64,000 bases of DNA, taken from the NCBI GenBank assembly GCA_945910005.1, contig OX246746.1:44930210-44994209 (forward strand), written 5' to 3'. The notes under the pieces are model-generated. The model had not been told where the DNA came from and did no database searches. It saw nothing but the letters and a program-made list of their open reading frames with translations. This document shows, piece after piece, positions 36,085-46,192 of the stretch. The position numbers and the translations under genes are program-made. This DNA is from Isoperla grammatica. Lineage: Eukaryota > Arthropoda > Insecta > Plecoptera > Perlodidae. The stretch's first letter is position 1. Every line of letters starts with the position of its first letter.

Positions 36085-37015
36085 CAGTGGCGTAACGCAA
36101 ATCGCCCGGGCCCCCCCGCAAGAATCGTTTCGGGCCCCCTATATGGGGTTAATTAAGAGCCAAATCTATTACATAACGAAATAAACTTTTACTTGAGCTC
36201 AAATATCCCAACACAATTATCTTAAAATTGTTAATATCACACCAAGTGGTCTCGGCGACGAGCATTCTTGTAACTGGCGAGCCAAGCTGTCGATAATGGG
36301 TTAATGGCGTACATGTTCAACTGCTTGATCTGCTCACAGTTCACACTCTATGCTAAGCAGTGAGCATACTGAGAGAGCTTTAATGCTGCAGAGCTGCCCC
36401 TCAAATATATATATTTTTTTAAATTATTTTAAAATCTGAAATGACTTTTCGGTATGTTGCTACTGTGACCAGAACAGTAAGAAATACCATGAGGGCCAGT
36501 GGCGTATTGAGAAATAAGTGAGGGGGGGGGGTTGAACATCCTAAGCATGTAGGGCGTCTGGGGCGAAAGTCCCAGCGGGGGCAGGTCAATTCGCCGAAGG
36601 CGAATTTTTTCTTCATATATGACGTTTTACACGCCTGTAAACACGTTTCAGAATCGGACAATGATATTGATACAAGATATAATATGATAGTTTTCCCCCA
36701 TCCAGACCCGTGGAAGATTCGATATATTCAGGATTCAATATAGTTGCTTATAGGCAGTGCCGATTGTAAGAAGACAGAAAAGACGAACCCCCTAACCTCA
36801 TCCACCCGTAAGTCTTTTTAAATATATTCCTTCAAAATTGTCCCATTCCTCCAATTTCCTTCCCCGTATGGCCCCGGAAAAGAATAGGTCCAAATTGACA
36901 ACTTTTAAAAAATGATGACGAAAAAACAAGATCTGTACTTCTGGCAAGCCGGGCCCCCCTAGACAGCGGGCCCCCCCGCTTCGCTGGGGCGGCGGGGGTC
37001 TCCTTTACGCCACTG
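36085..37015. mobile_element. Non-autonomous hAT-type element with perfect 8-bp TSD
   Basis: Termini 'cagtggcgtaacgca' and inverted 'tcctttacgccactg' are typical short hAT ends. The flanks 'cctgatgt' (36077-36084) and 'cctgatgt' (37016-37023) are a perfect 8-bp target duplication. Subterminal 'gggccccccc' occurs at both ends. At 36497 another 'cagtggcgtattgag' start lies inside, probably the end of a related nested or rearranged copy. No transposase sequence is seen. Confidence 0.85.
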
Positions 37016-37604
37016 CCTGATGTTACAAGTGATGTTACGTGTCTACTTCGCTGTACAGCTACTCCTGTATATGACGGTGTCAAGACGGATTGTGTTCACG
37101 CTATTAACTATATTGATGGGGCAGCTGTTTATCGATGCAATGTTTAAAAGCTTACTGATCGGTTAAAGGAATTTAAAAATACAAATTGATTGCAAAGTTT
37201 TTTTTTTTTTTTGAGGGGGGGGGGGCAAATATAGCTTTCAATTGTCTTTTGGTTGTTTATTAATTCTGTACTTTATATTTATGTTTATTTTTAATCCCTA
37301 AATGATCAACACATTACATTTTTAGTAATTATCAGTGACAATACATATTCAAACTGTTAGAAGTGCTGTTTCTTCAGTCTAAATTCATTAGTTTTATGTG
37401 CGCCAAGGAGTGGTATCGTTTAAACGCTTTAGGATACTAATCGTTTTCTCCCATCTTTACTGTCAACAAGAGTATCATTATCAGATAGTCAAACAAACGT
37501 CGTTCATTGTACCGAAGATTACAAACTTGTACTTCGGGTAATATTGTCCTTGTTTGCTCCGCTCTTACTCAGCACACTACGGCTCCATGTATTTATTGAC
37601 TCTA

Positions 37605-37911
37605 GGTCGCTTAGCCGGTTCCCATACGAACACCGAAGTTAAGCAACCTCGGGCTTGGACAGGAGGTGGATGGGTGACCACTCTCCTCTGAAACACTAGT
37701 TACCGTTGGTTAGAGCAGATTGGAGGGTTCGAATGCTTAAAGTGTAACAGCTTCGTTCTTCTCGTCAACTGCTCGGCAGTCCAGGTTAGTGGAGGAACCT
37801 ATATGATTGGTCAAAGTTACACCGTCCTTTCGGATGGGACGTAAAGCCGATGGTCCCCTTGGTACTTTTCTGTGTGGGTCTGCGTTCAGTGACCCTACGT
37901 GCTACCACAAG
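37605..37911 (+). repeat. 5S rRNA-derived SINE, copy 2 (truncated)
   Basis: Starts within the 5S head at 'ggtcgcttagccggttccca', keeps box A and 'tggatgggtgacc', and follows the body to 'cctacgtgctacca' at 37911. There it is replaced by an unrelated 'caagacgtcccgaaaaatgc' sequence. It lacks the first ~20 bases and the 3' tail, and is the most diverged of the three copies. Confidence 0.85.
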
Positions 37912-38903
37912 ACGTCCCGAAAAATGCGGGACAGTCCCGAATTTCACACGTGTCCCGCGTTGGGACGCCTTTTGTCCCGAAATTGGTAAATTCACGATTT
38001 TCTTGGATTTGTGGTTCAAAATTTACAAATTTCAACCAGGAAAAAACAAAGAAGACAAGAAGGTAGTGGTAAATTTGTAATTCGGCGCGCCGCCACAACT
38101 GGTAGTCTGTTGCGTAGAAAGTCTTATTCGCTTGCGCTTCCCTAGCAGAGCGCTAGAGTGCAATGCACCAGCAAGGCAGGGCCCGCACGGCTATACCTCT
38201 ATTAATATTGAATACAAATCTAAAAAATCTAAATATCGTGACAGAAAAATGTATACAACTAAAAAAAACCATGTCACCGTCTCACTTTCAGCAAACGCTT
38301 AACCTCTGACAGTGTTTTCGCCTCCACTGGGTTGTAAATGTCCCGAAATTCAGTCTTGACTGTCTGGTCACCCAACCACCCTACGCGATAGCCGATGTGA
38401 AAAAGATTATTTACTCAAGTTCTTCTTCAGGGAGTGGGATTACGAGTTACAGAGGGAGAGAGAGACAGGATGAAAATCCTTTCAAAATAAATAAAAATTG
38501 GCTTCGTATTCATCGATTCGTGGTTGATGAATCGTGTAAAATGCTTGGTTTACCAGCAGCTGCGATATCTACGCGATGTTAACTCTCTCAGCAGATTTCA
38601 TTGAAAACGTTTCCATCTCGTATTTTTCATCGGCTTTTGTCAACACAGCTTGAGCGAAGCTAGTCGGGTATATATTGCTCATCCCACGCAGCATCTTGGG
38701 AGCCGTGAGTCACTTGCAGACAACAATTGTCGACGATTGAAGTAAATATCACAGATGGGTGAGCTCCCTTATTTCTACAAACTGACACAAACATTAGCAA
38801 TAAATAATTCTGAACACTGAATTATTTATTCAATATATTTGACATGATTGGGAACCCTTCTCCCCCCCCCGCTTGTATGCACTTTGATTCCACACATTCA
38901 ACG

Positions 38904-39090
38904 GTACCGATAAAGGTAGCTCAGCGGTAAGACGCGAGACTAGGTCGGGAAGTTGCCGGTTTGATTCCGACCACCGGCAGTTCTGACTGAAAGTTTTTCC
39001 GAGGTTTTCCTCAGTTGTACACGTGAATGCCAAAAATATTGTAGAGTGTACACAATACCCATTCTATGTTTGAATAAAAAGAACCTCAAC
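38904..39090 (+). repeat. tRNA-derived SINE, second family
   Basis: A box 'tagctcagcggtaagacg' and B box 'ggtttgattccgacc' lie about 35 bases apart in a tRNA-like head. A body with 'ttccgaggttttcctcagtt' follows, ending in 'gaataaaaagaacctcaact'. It is unrelated in body to the SINE at 1990 and 10938. Only one copy was noticed in the window. Confidence 0.7.
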
Positions 39091-39735
39091 TTCATTACTA
39101 GGACTGAGTCATAATCGGTCATATCTTCCCAATCATCCAAACACCGTAATATACTTTGTTAGTAGTTAGTCACCTGAAGAGTAAAGCTGGTGATGTGCAC
39201 CCTATAACAGGGATTCCTACGAAAACGGAAAAGGTATTAATTATTTTTTTTCAGTATACGATAAACAACACGAAGAGATGCTCGAAAAACCCTCGCTGTA
39301 AATCCATAAACATAATAATAAAGTTGAGAAACTGTAAGAAGGACGGCCCCCTCCATATCATCTCAACCGCTACCCAACCCCCCTAAACTCCGGGAAACAA
39401 CAAACTGAACAACTGAAACAAACTGATTTTCAGTTACGTATTTCATTTTGTCAGGTTGTGTAAGGAGGGGGCCGATATTTTTTACAGTTTCTCAACTATA
39501 GTAAAATGGTGTTTGTACACAGACGTTTAGATACCTGCGATAGTATCTGTATGTATCTGTATGCATGTAGATACATTTTTATTTATTGTCTATACCCACT
39601 CAGTCACAATAGCTGATGTTCAGTAGGGACATTATATAATCTACTATGTGGTTCGGTGCTATGACGGTCTCCAAATTACCTCCGTTTACCGTTTATTACC
39701 GTCTATATTAAGTACCGGTATCATACAACATTAGT

Positions 39736-39863
39736 GTCCCGAGCCTCTCATGAAACTATGAAACTATGAAACTCTTAATTTTATTTTGTGTGTACTTATA
39801 AATGAAGAACTTGTTCCAGCTTGAGCAATATAACTCTTTTCTCCAGGACTCAGTATTCTCTTC
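39736..39863 (+). pseudogene. Decoy copy of the host exon 4 acceptor and exon start
   Basis: A ~120-bp segment is tandemly duplicated just before exon 4. 'gtacttataaatgaa.aactt' and 'gttccag' precede an exon-like 'cttgagcaatataactcttt' at 39820, matching the true exon start at 39934. One extra base and substitutions shift the copy's frame, which stops after about 24 codons. The true exon immediately follows, so the two acceptors are only 114 bases apart. Confidence 0.7.
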
Positions 39864-39933
39864 TGGAGCCTCTTATGAAACTATGAAATCTTAATTTTAT
39901 ATTGTGTACTTATAAATGAACAACTTGTTCCAG

Positions 39934-40059
39934 GTTGAGAAATATAAATCTTTCTCCGGGACTCAGTATTCTCCTCTGGACATGGCCGAGTATGTTTTCT
40001 GGACGGGGGATGAGAAAGGAGTGACTCTATCCATCGAGGAGCTGCTGCAGGACGGAGTG
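39934..40059 (+). CDS. Host exon 4 of the split gene
   Basis: Acceptor 'aacttgttccag', donor 'gagtg|gtgagttt', 126 bases, phase 0 at both ends, 42 codons. It reads VEKYKSFSGTQYSPLDMAEY, then VFWTGDEKGVTL and SIEELLQDGV. With exon 5 it forms a likely helical hairpin (LLQDGV|MSREEAINFLQEI). That pattern, a helix followed by G.(I/V/M)S.EEA..(F/Y)L, recalls a segment of secretogranin III, a granule-sorting protein, but identity is low and from memory. It is GC-richer than the flanking DNA and clearly exonic. Confidence 0.75.
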
Positions 40060-40108
40060 GTGAGTTTATAACGTACCTTGTCTGTACAGTTATTCATTTA
40101 GTTACAAC

Positions 40109-40160
40109 CAGTGGCGTATCTAGGGGGGCTGGGGGCTAGAGCTCCCCCCCCCCCAGAAAT
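40109..40160. mobile_element. Isolated hAT-like terminus
   Basis: 'cagtggcgtatctaggggg' followed by a C run matches the terminus of the CAGTGGCGTA hAT elements at 36085 and 46193. The partner end was not found. Confidence 0.4.
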
Positions 40161-40302
40161 CTAAGCTTTAACTCTACATATTATTTAAATTTACGTGAAC
40201 AACTAAATAGATTTATGTATTAATAATTTCTCTATTTGCTTAGTCGGAAAACACTAACGTATAACTGAAATTGTTTATAAGTTGTAACAATATAGTGAAG
40301 AA

Positions 40303-40508
40303 TATATAATATATAATATATAATATATAATATATAATATATAATATATAATATATAATATATAATATATAATATATAATATATAATATATAATATATAA
40401 TATATAATATATAATATATAATATATAATATATAATATATAATATATAATATATAATATATAATATATAATATATAATATATAATAGATAATATATAATA
40501 TATAATAT
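40303..40508. repeat. (AATATAT)n microsatellite
   Basis: About 29 copies of a 7-bp unit, with one interruption (atagata) near 40485. Long minus-strand YYILYII frames are artefacts of it. Confidence 0.95.
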
Positions 40509-40595
40509 GAAGCTGAAAAACACCATAATACATCCACGGCCCAGCTAGGACTCGAACCTAGAACGCAGGGACGCTACGAATTACGCCGGTGATTC
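40509..40595 (-). repeat. tRNA-derived SINE fragment
   Basis: 'aatacatccacggcccagct' then 'aggactcgaacctagaacgcag' matches the T-arm region of the SINE at 1990 and 10938, on the same strand. The A-box half is missing or replaced. Confidence 0.55.
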
Positions 40596-41037
40596 TAGAA
40601 AGGAGAAACATGTTTTGTTTTCGGAATCAAATCTCATTCTTCTGTAAAACATCATTATTACAGACAGTATCATAAGTATAGTAAAAGTCCGCCAATATTA
40701 CTGCCAAGAAACTTGTTTTGTGTGTGTATGCCTTGTAAATCTTACACTCGGCACCTATACCAAATGATAAACAGTTCCTCAAAACATTTGAATGCTGTGT
40801 ACGAGTAATCCTTATCAGTTTAGGCTGGTTGTAACTAGTTTCATTGCTATCACCGCACTTGAGGCCGTGAAGTGAGAGCCAGAACCAGTGGTTTCAACTT
40901 GTTACCCATGCTTGTTACACTTGTTACACTGCTTTTCCCAACCAATGTGTTTATTTATTTATTTTTTTATTTACTGGGCTATGTGAAAGTTAGGTAGTTA
41001 ATTAGCTAGGTAGTTAGCTAGTTAATAAGTTAGAAAT

Positions 41038-41335
41038 TAGTAAGTTAGTTAGTTAGTTAGTAAGTTAGTTAGTTAGTTAGTTAGTTAGTAAGTTAGTTAG
41101 TTAGCTAGTTAATTAGTTAGTTAGTTAGTAAGTTAGTTAGTTAGTTAGTAAGTTAGTTAGTTAGTTAGTTAGTAAGTTAGTTAGTTAGTTATTTCGTTAC
41201 TCAGCTAGATAATTACTTAGTTTGTTAGTTAGCTAGTTAGTAAGTAAGCTAGTTAGTTGTTAGTAAGTTTAGTCAGTAAGTTAGTTAGTTAGTTAGTTAG
41301 GTGTTAGTCAGTTAGTTAGTTAGAGAGGTAGTTTG
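41038..41335. repeat. (GTTA)n-rich tetranucleotide tract
   Basis: Long imperfect GTTA/AGTT tract broken by gctag and aagt variants. The LTR element begins a few bases after it. Confidence 0.9.
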
Positions 41336-41341
41336 TGATAC

Positions 41342-41887
41342 TGTTACACCCGTATTTGACGGGAACCATACATGTTGACCTGCATGGCCGGGCAAAGCAT
41401 CTAATCGGGGTGGGCGTGGGTTGTTTTCTTCAAGAATGGAGAATGGGTAGGATGGGCGCCACGTAATTGAGTTTGTTGAAGGAAACCAATCACGAACAAA
41501 ATCCTTCTCAATATTTTGATATTGAATATTAATATATTGTACCAAAATTATAGGATAATAGAATATAAACATAAACAACTGAAACAACAAAATTTCTTGT
41601 GTTTGCACGGTAAATTTCACTTTCATCTATATCGTAGTATCATGTGTATACCATTGAATAATTGACTAACTTATGTACATTAATACTTATAGGATCGATC
41701 TTTTTTCTAATATCTATCTTGATTGTAACTGTTATTGTCTGGCTATAGACGTGACGTATCGTATTGTTGTTTACACTCGACGCGGTGACGCGCGAGTATG
41801 TGTATTGTAGGGGAGGGCTAGTTCGTCTGCTGGAAGAAGTGCTCTTCTTCTGATACTTAGCACTGAAACCAAAAAAACGGGCGTTTC
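41342..41887 (-). repeat. 3' LTR, truncated
   Basis: It matches 43922-44467 and then breaks off at 'acgggcgtttc', where it joins protease-coding sequence. About 410 bp present at the start (U3 side) of the other LTR are missing. Confidence 0.9.
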
Positions 41888-42089
41888 CGAAAAAAAACGT
41901 TCCGGGTGACTGAATATTAAGGCGTAAATGTTTAAGTTTCTGGAATCCTTTTTCTCCTAACACGGATTGACTAGCTCCAGAATCGAGTAAGCCTGGTAAC
42001 ATAGTTCCTAGAATATCTGTGGTTACAAATAACCGGTCATCATATTCCTTGTTTTCTAACAGGTAGCTCAGTTTGGGTTCATTTTTCAT
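41888..42089 (-). pseudogene. Retroviral-type aspartic protease fragment
   Basis: On the minus strand from 42089, YDDRLFVTTDILG precedes LLDSGASQSVLG, in which DSGA is the catalytic motif of retropepsins. The frame then runs through the deletion junction at 41887/41888 into LTR sequence and stops at 41640, so the C-terminal part is not protease. The frame is closed by a stop 15 bases before the ATG and differs from the gag frame, so a shift or a deletion separates them. Confidence 0.8.
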
Positions 42090-42171
42090 AAAGTGTGATA
42101 CTAACTACACCAATGTTTCCATTCGTCGGTGGCCTGTTTAACTGCACGGTAATGCGTTCGACCACTAGACA

Positions 42172-42546
42172 TTACCGGTGCTCGTTTCCCTGTTTATTAC
42201 ACTGCGGGCACGTAGCAATATATACATCAGCGTATCCACATTTAAAACAGAATCTCGACGGCAGTTCTCGGCACGATCTAAATCCATGTCCTACTTTTTT
42301 ACAATTCCAACACGCGGATTTCCGTGACGCCTGTTTAGAGGGTTGATCTACTTTAGGTGATCTTTCTACTTCTTGAGGGGTGGTTTTTGATGTTTCTACC
42401 GTAGAAATATGGAATTTAGACGTACAGTATGCAAGGTCTGGTTCGAGTGGCGGTATCTTTTTATTGGTGACTGGTCTTTGAAATCGCTCAACCAAAAGTT
42501 TTCCTCGCTCTAGCTGACGGCATACCTCTAGCAGATCATAAATTGA
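42172..42546 (-). pseudogene. Gag C-terminus with zinc knuckles
   Basis: This lies in the same frame as the gag ORF, directly after its TAA (42547-42549). Near the end, CWNCKKVGHGFRSC is a CCHC knuckle (C-x2-C-x4-H-x4-C), followed by a second cysteine cluster CFKCGYADVYIATCPQC lacking the usual histidine. It stops at 42172. This part binds RNA in gypsy Gag proteins (knowledge). Confidence 0.8.
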
Positions 42547-43455
42547 TTATATTTTCTGTAGGGCCAAACGATTTATAAAATATGGATCAATATTTTTTCT
42601 CAAAATTTTAAGTTTGTCCGCTTCCTCAACTCTTTCTGGTAAACGTGCAAATAAATTTTCCATGGTTGCTAAATATAAGCCAATTCGTTCATCTGGACCT
42701 TGTGTCCTTACTCGTATTTCGTCCCATAACTGTTCTTCATAGTCAGGCGGTTGAAATTCTTTTCTTAAAGAGATTAGAAGTTTATCCCAATCGTGTACCT
42801 CTCGTCTATTTGCGCGAAACCATATCATTGCAAAGCCTTTGAAAAGATCGTTCGCCGAGTCCCGTAATTCTTCTTTGCTAATTTGACGAGCTATCCTTAA
42901 TTCGTCTACTCGTTCAATGAATGCGTTTACACTTATGCCCCTAGGATCTCCATTATAACTGATATCCCACTTACACACAGGAATCTTAGTTTTCGTATAA
43001 CTGCTTTCAGGCGCAACGGTTGCTGTATGTACTATACTCGTCGGATTTTCTCGACCAATTAATTGTCGTGAATTTTCAAGTGACTCATAATTGTCTAAAG
43101 CCATTGTTAATATAGTTGACCGTGCTGCATTAATCGTATCATCGCCCGAAATCCGTTTAGCGCGTTCAAAAACGTGGTCTAATTTTACTTCAATCTTCTC
43201 AATGTCACTAGAAGTACTATCGTTATTAATTGCTTGAAGAAGATTCTCGATATCTGTTAACTTGGTCGAACATATTTTTAATTCGTCGTTAGCGTCACGT
43301 CTTATTGGCGGATAATTTCCTGTTTTGCCTTCTTTTTCAATTTTAAGAAACTGACGTAGTCGTTTGCGCATAGAATCGACTGTTGGTAACCCTGTTACAC
43401 CTCTTACTTCTAATTCGTATTCTAGTTCATCGCGTAATAAACGATAAACTGCCAT
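42547..43455 (-). CDS. gag: Gag-like protein of the LTR retrotransposon (interrupted)
   Basis: 302 codons on the minus strand, starting about 450 bp inside the 5' LTR. The N-terminal part is a K/R/E-rich helical region (MRKRLRQFLKIEKEGK). The second half is a retrotransposon Gag capsid-like domain: WDISYNGDPRGISVNAFIER, LFKGFAMIWFRA, WDKLLISLRKEFQPPDYEEQ and RTQGPDERIGLYLATMENLF are the usual order of conserved stretches (knowledge of the retrotrans_gag family). A single TAA separates it from the zinc-knuckle part, which continues in the same frame, so either the stop is a mutation or the copy is dead. It would assemble particles in the cytoplasm. Confidence 0.85.
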   Translation of the reverse strand: MAVYRLLRDELEYELEVRGVTGLPTVDSMRKRLRQFLKIEKEGKTGNYPPIRRDANDELKICSTKLTDIENLLQAINNDSTSSDIEKIEVKLDHVFERAKRISGDDTINAARSTILTMALDNYESLENSRQLIGRENPTSIVHTATVAPESSYTKTKIPVCKWDISYNGDPRGISVNAFIERVDELRIARQISKEELRDSANDLFKGFAMIWFRANRREVHDWDKLLISLRKEFQPPDYEEQLWDEIRVRTQGPDERIGLYLATMENLFARLPERVEEADKLKILRKNIDPYFINRLALQKI

Positions 43456-43904
43456 GGTAACAATTTGATTTTAATTATTACCGCAATAATGTTCTTAAAT
43501 TGGTCACCATTCAATAAACAGTTAGACAATACATTCAAGATGTACAGTTTTGTAAACAAACCAAAGTTCACTAAACCATTCAACCCACCTGCAGAGCTGC
43601 ACAGATTGGTAAACAGTTCTAGAATAAATTGTTCCACTAAAAATATTGCAGACAGTAAGTTGCACCTAAATAATAATTATCAGCTATCTGATTGCAATAA
43701 AGTAGGAATATAGTACATAATACAATTATAACCATATGTTTACAATAGGGTACTTATACAATACAAATTTATTTACAAATCTACCCAATCTCCACGTCTT
43801 GTCTAAATGAAACATGCAGTCATGATTCTCAATGAGTAGGCCTAACTGACAAATGAATTCCTGTTGAGACGTATTGGTAGGCGGAATTTCTATCGAGTGC
43901 CTTA

Positions 43905-43917
43905 ACGTTGGGCGCCA
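43905..43917 (-). other. Primer-binding site, tRNA-Lys type
   Basis: Minus-strand TGGCGCCCAACGT begins four bases inside the 5' LTR and matches the complement of the 3' end of tRNA-Lys(CUU-type), used for priming by many LTR elements. Confidence 0.85.
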
Positions 43918-43921
43918 TTTT

Positions 43922-44876
43922 TGTTACACCCGTATTTGACGGGAACAATACATGTTGACCTGCATGGCCGGGCAAAGCATCTAATCGGGGTGGGCGTGGG
44001 TTGTTTTCTTCAAGAATGGAGAATGGGTAGGATGGGCGCCACGTAATTGAGTTTGTTGAAGGAAACCAATCACGAACAAAATCCTTCTCAATATTTTGAT
44101 ATTGAATATTAATATATTGTACCAAAATGATAGGATAATAGAATATAAACATAAACAACTGAAACAACAAAATTTCTTGTGTTTGCACGGTAAATTTCAC
44201 TTTCATCTATATCGTAGTATCATGTGTATACCATTGAATAATTGACTAACTTATGTACATTAATAATTATAGGATCGATCTTTTTGCTAATATCTATCTT
44301 GATTGTAACCGTTATTGTCTGGCTATAGACGTGACGTATCGTATTGTTGTTTACACTCGACGCGGTGACGCGCGAGTATGTGTATTGTAGGGGAGGGCTA
44401 GTTCGTCTGCTGGAAGAAGTGCTCTTCTTCTGATACTTAGCACTGAAACCAAAAAAACGGGCGTTTCAGTGTTGGGCCATTTCTTCTACACGCCAAACAT
44501 TAATAGTCTATAAATGGGCGACAGATCTTACCTTCTATCAATGATTCGTGGAATGAACGGCGGCTGTATAGACGTGGAAACTTCTCAAATTGCTCCGATA
44601 TATTTTATCGATCACAGGTAAACGAAAGTAATTCACCGAAAGTTCGAATCCACTCCTATTTTACACTGGTATATTTTTGAGTCCTCGTATAAGCCTTTGC
44701 GTAGATCGCCGCTCCACCGCGATCTGTCCTCGTGGTCGTTGGTCTGTCGAGAGAGTGACTGCTGACTGACTGGTTCCTCCCCTCGATTCGCTCTTATCAG
44801 TGTTGACGTGTAATTCATGTATAGTTCGAGGCTGGTAATTCTAAGTACACTTTGTGGCGCAAACCCTGGCGTCACA
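43922..44876 (-). repeat. 5' LTR, complete (955 bp)
   Basis: It begins TGTGACGCC and ends GTGTAACA in element orientation, with the primer site on its inner side and 'atac' on its outer side. Confidence 0.88.
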
Positions 44877-45452
44877 ATACTCAGGAATGTATGAATTAAT
44901 TTAACTTTTGTACAAACATGATTTCACAACGTCTTTAATACAGTATTATTATTATCCATATTAAAAATGTATATCAAATCAAAGAAACCATGGTGATCTT
45001 CTTTATTAAAATATGAACCAACACAGTATTATCAGCATTGGATCATCATTTGCAATTGTTACAATGTTGATCTTTAAAGCGGCATTCACATTATACGCGT
45101 AAATCAGAGAAAAATAAGACAATAATATATTTTGAGAACTTACGTTAGTACTAGTAAGCCAATAACAACACTTAACCTTTTTCTAGTATGTGCATAGGTA
45201 ACAAAATAAAATAAACGAAGTTCAAGTTAGGAATATCTGTAGGCTTGCGGAGAAAAGGTAATTTGCATTAGTTCCTATGTAGACGAACACGCTTCAAATT
45301 ATCATTTCCAATTTTTAAATTGCACGAACGTCTTAGAGTAATAGGAGGTGTATTGTGGACGCCATTTAAAGATATTAATTAAATGAGTTTTATGAAATAT
45401 GTTTATGTTATATACTTTGCTTTTGACTGTCGATTGTCGTTAATACTTGCAG

Positions 45453-45581
45453 ATGTCTCGCGAAGAGGCCATCAACTTCCTGCAAGAGATCCGCTACAAC
45501 CTGGACTACCTTCAGTCCCACTACTCCCAACAACAGCGGTTCCACAAACACGAGGACCAAGACCAGTCCGAACAGTCAAAG
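45453..45581 (+). CDS. Host exon 5 of the split gene
   Basis: Acceptor 'gttaatacttgcag', donor 'tcaaag|gtatgg', 129 bases, phase 0 at both ends. Its 43 codons read MSREEAINFLQEIRYNLDYL, then QSHYSQQQRFHKHEDQDQ and SEQSK. The first half is a clear amphipathic helix continuing exon 4; the second half is Q/H/D/E rich and probably disordered. The leading ATG follows directly after the acceptor and is internal, not a start. No following exon was found in the remaining 18 kb, so the gene probably continues beyond the window. Confidence 0.75.
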
Positions 45582-45597
45582 GTATGGCCACATTTTG

Positions 45598-45666
<69 letters not shown>
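45598..45666. repeat. (TA)n microsatellite
   Basis: About 33 perfect TA dinucleotides just inside the intron after host exon 5. Confidence 0.97.
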
Positions 45667-45668
<2 letters not shown>

Positions 45669-45694
45669 AGTACGTAGGTTTTCCCGGACAGTAA

Positions 45695-45858
45695 ATATAT
45701 GATTATCGGTCTTTAGGGTAATTATCCGTGTACCGGTGTCACACTGCTGGGCCTGGCACGGGCGGTTGTCAGTGGACCATGTGACAACCGCCCGTGCCAG
45801 GCCCAGCAGTGTGACACCGGTACACGGATAATTACCCTAAAGACCGATAATCATATAT
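45695..45858. repeat. Perfect 77-bp inverted repeat (hairpin)
   Basis: The arms 45695-45771 and 45782-45858 are exact reverse complements over 77 bases, separated by a 10-base loop (gtggaccatg). The inner part is GC-rich (cactgctgggcctggcacgg). No mismatch was found, unlike every other foldback in this window. Confidence 0.95.
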
Positions 45859-46192
45859 ATATTAAATAATTTATATAGATAATTTATTTTTATTTTTATT
45901 TATTAATTATTATTTATTATAATTTATATAAAATATAAATTTTTTAACAAATAGCCGTGAGAATTGAAAACATTACAAATATATACATTAGTTCTCATAC
46001 TCTCGCGGATATATGTTATTTTTTTTTTTTTTTCACACGAGTTAACAGAAGTGTTCGACTCACCCAACACTGCCCGACGTTTCGGAGACGTATCACTCTT
46101 CATCATCAGAGGCCTTCCCTCTCGCGAATCTGCGATGACATATATATATTTCCATGCGCCTGTTTCTAATAACAATATCGGGTCGGGGTAGC

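Larger units (their letters stand above)
41342..44876 (-). mobile_element. Gypsy-type LTR retrotransposon, internally deleted
   Basis: The flanks are 'atac' at 41338-41341 and 44877-44880, a 4-bp TSD. The right copy (43922-44876, the 5' LTR on the minus strand) begins TGTGACGCC and ends GGTGTAACA in element orientation. The left copy (41342-41887) keeps only the last 546 bp and differs from it by five substitutions (about 0.9%), so insertion is fairly recent. The primer-binding site next to the 5' LTR is TGGCGCCCAACGT (43905-43917), complementary to the 3' end of tRNA-Lys. Gag, zinc-knuckle and protease frames remain; reverse transcriptase, RNase H, integrase and the polypurine tract are gone. 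Confidence 0.92.

Noticed and set aside
40232..40537. Minus-strand YYILYII frames
   Set aside because: Generated by the AATATAT heptamer repeat.
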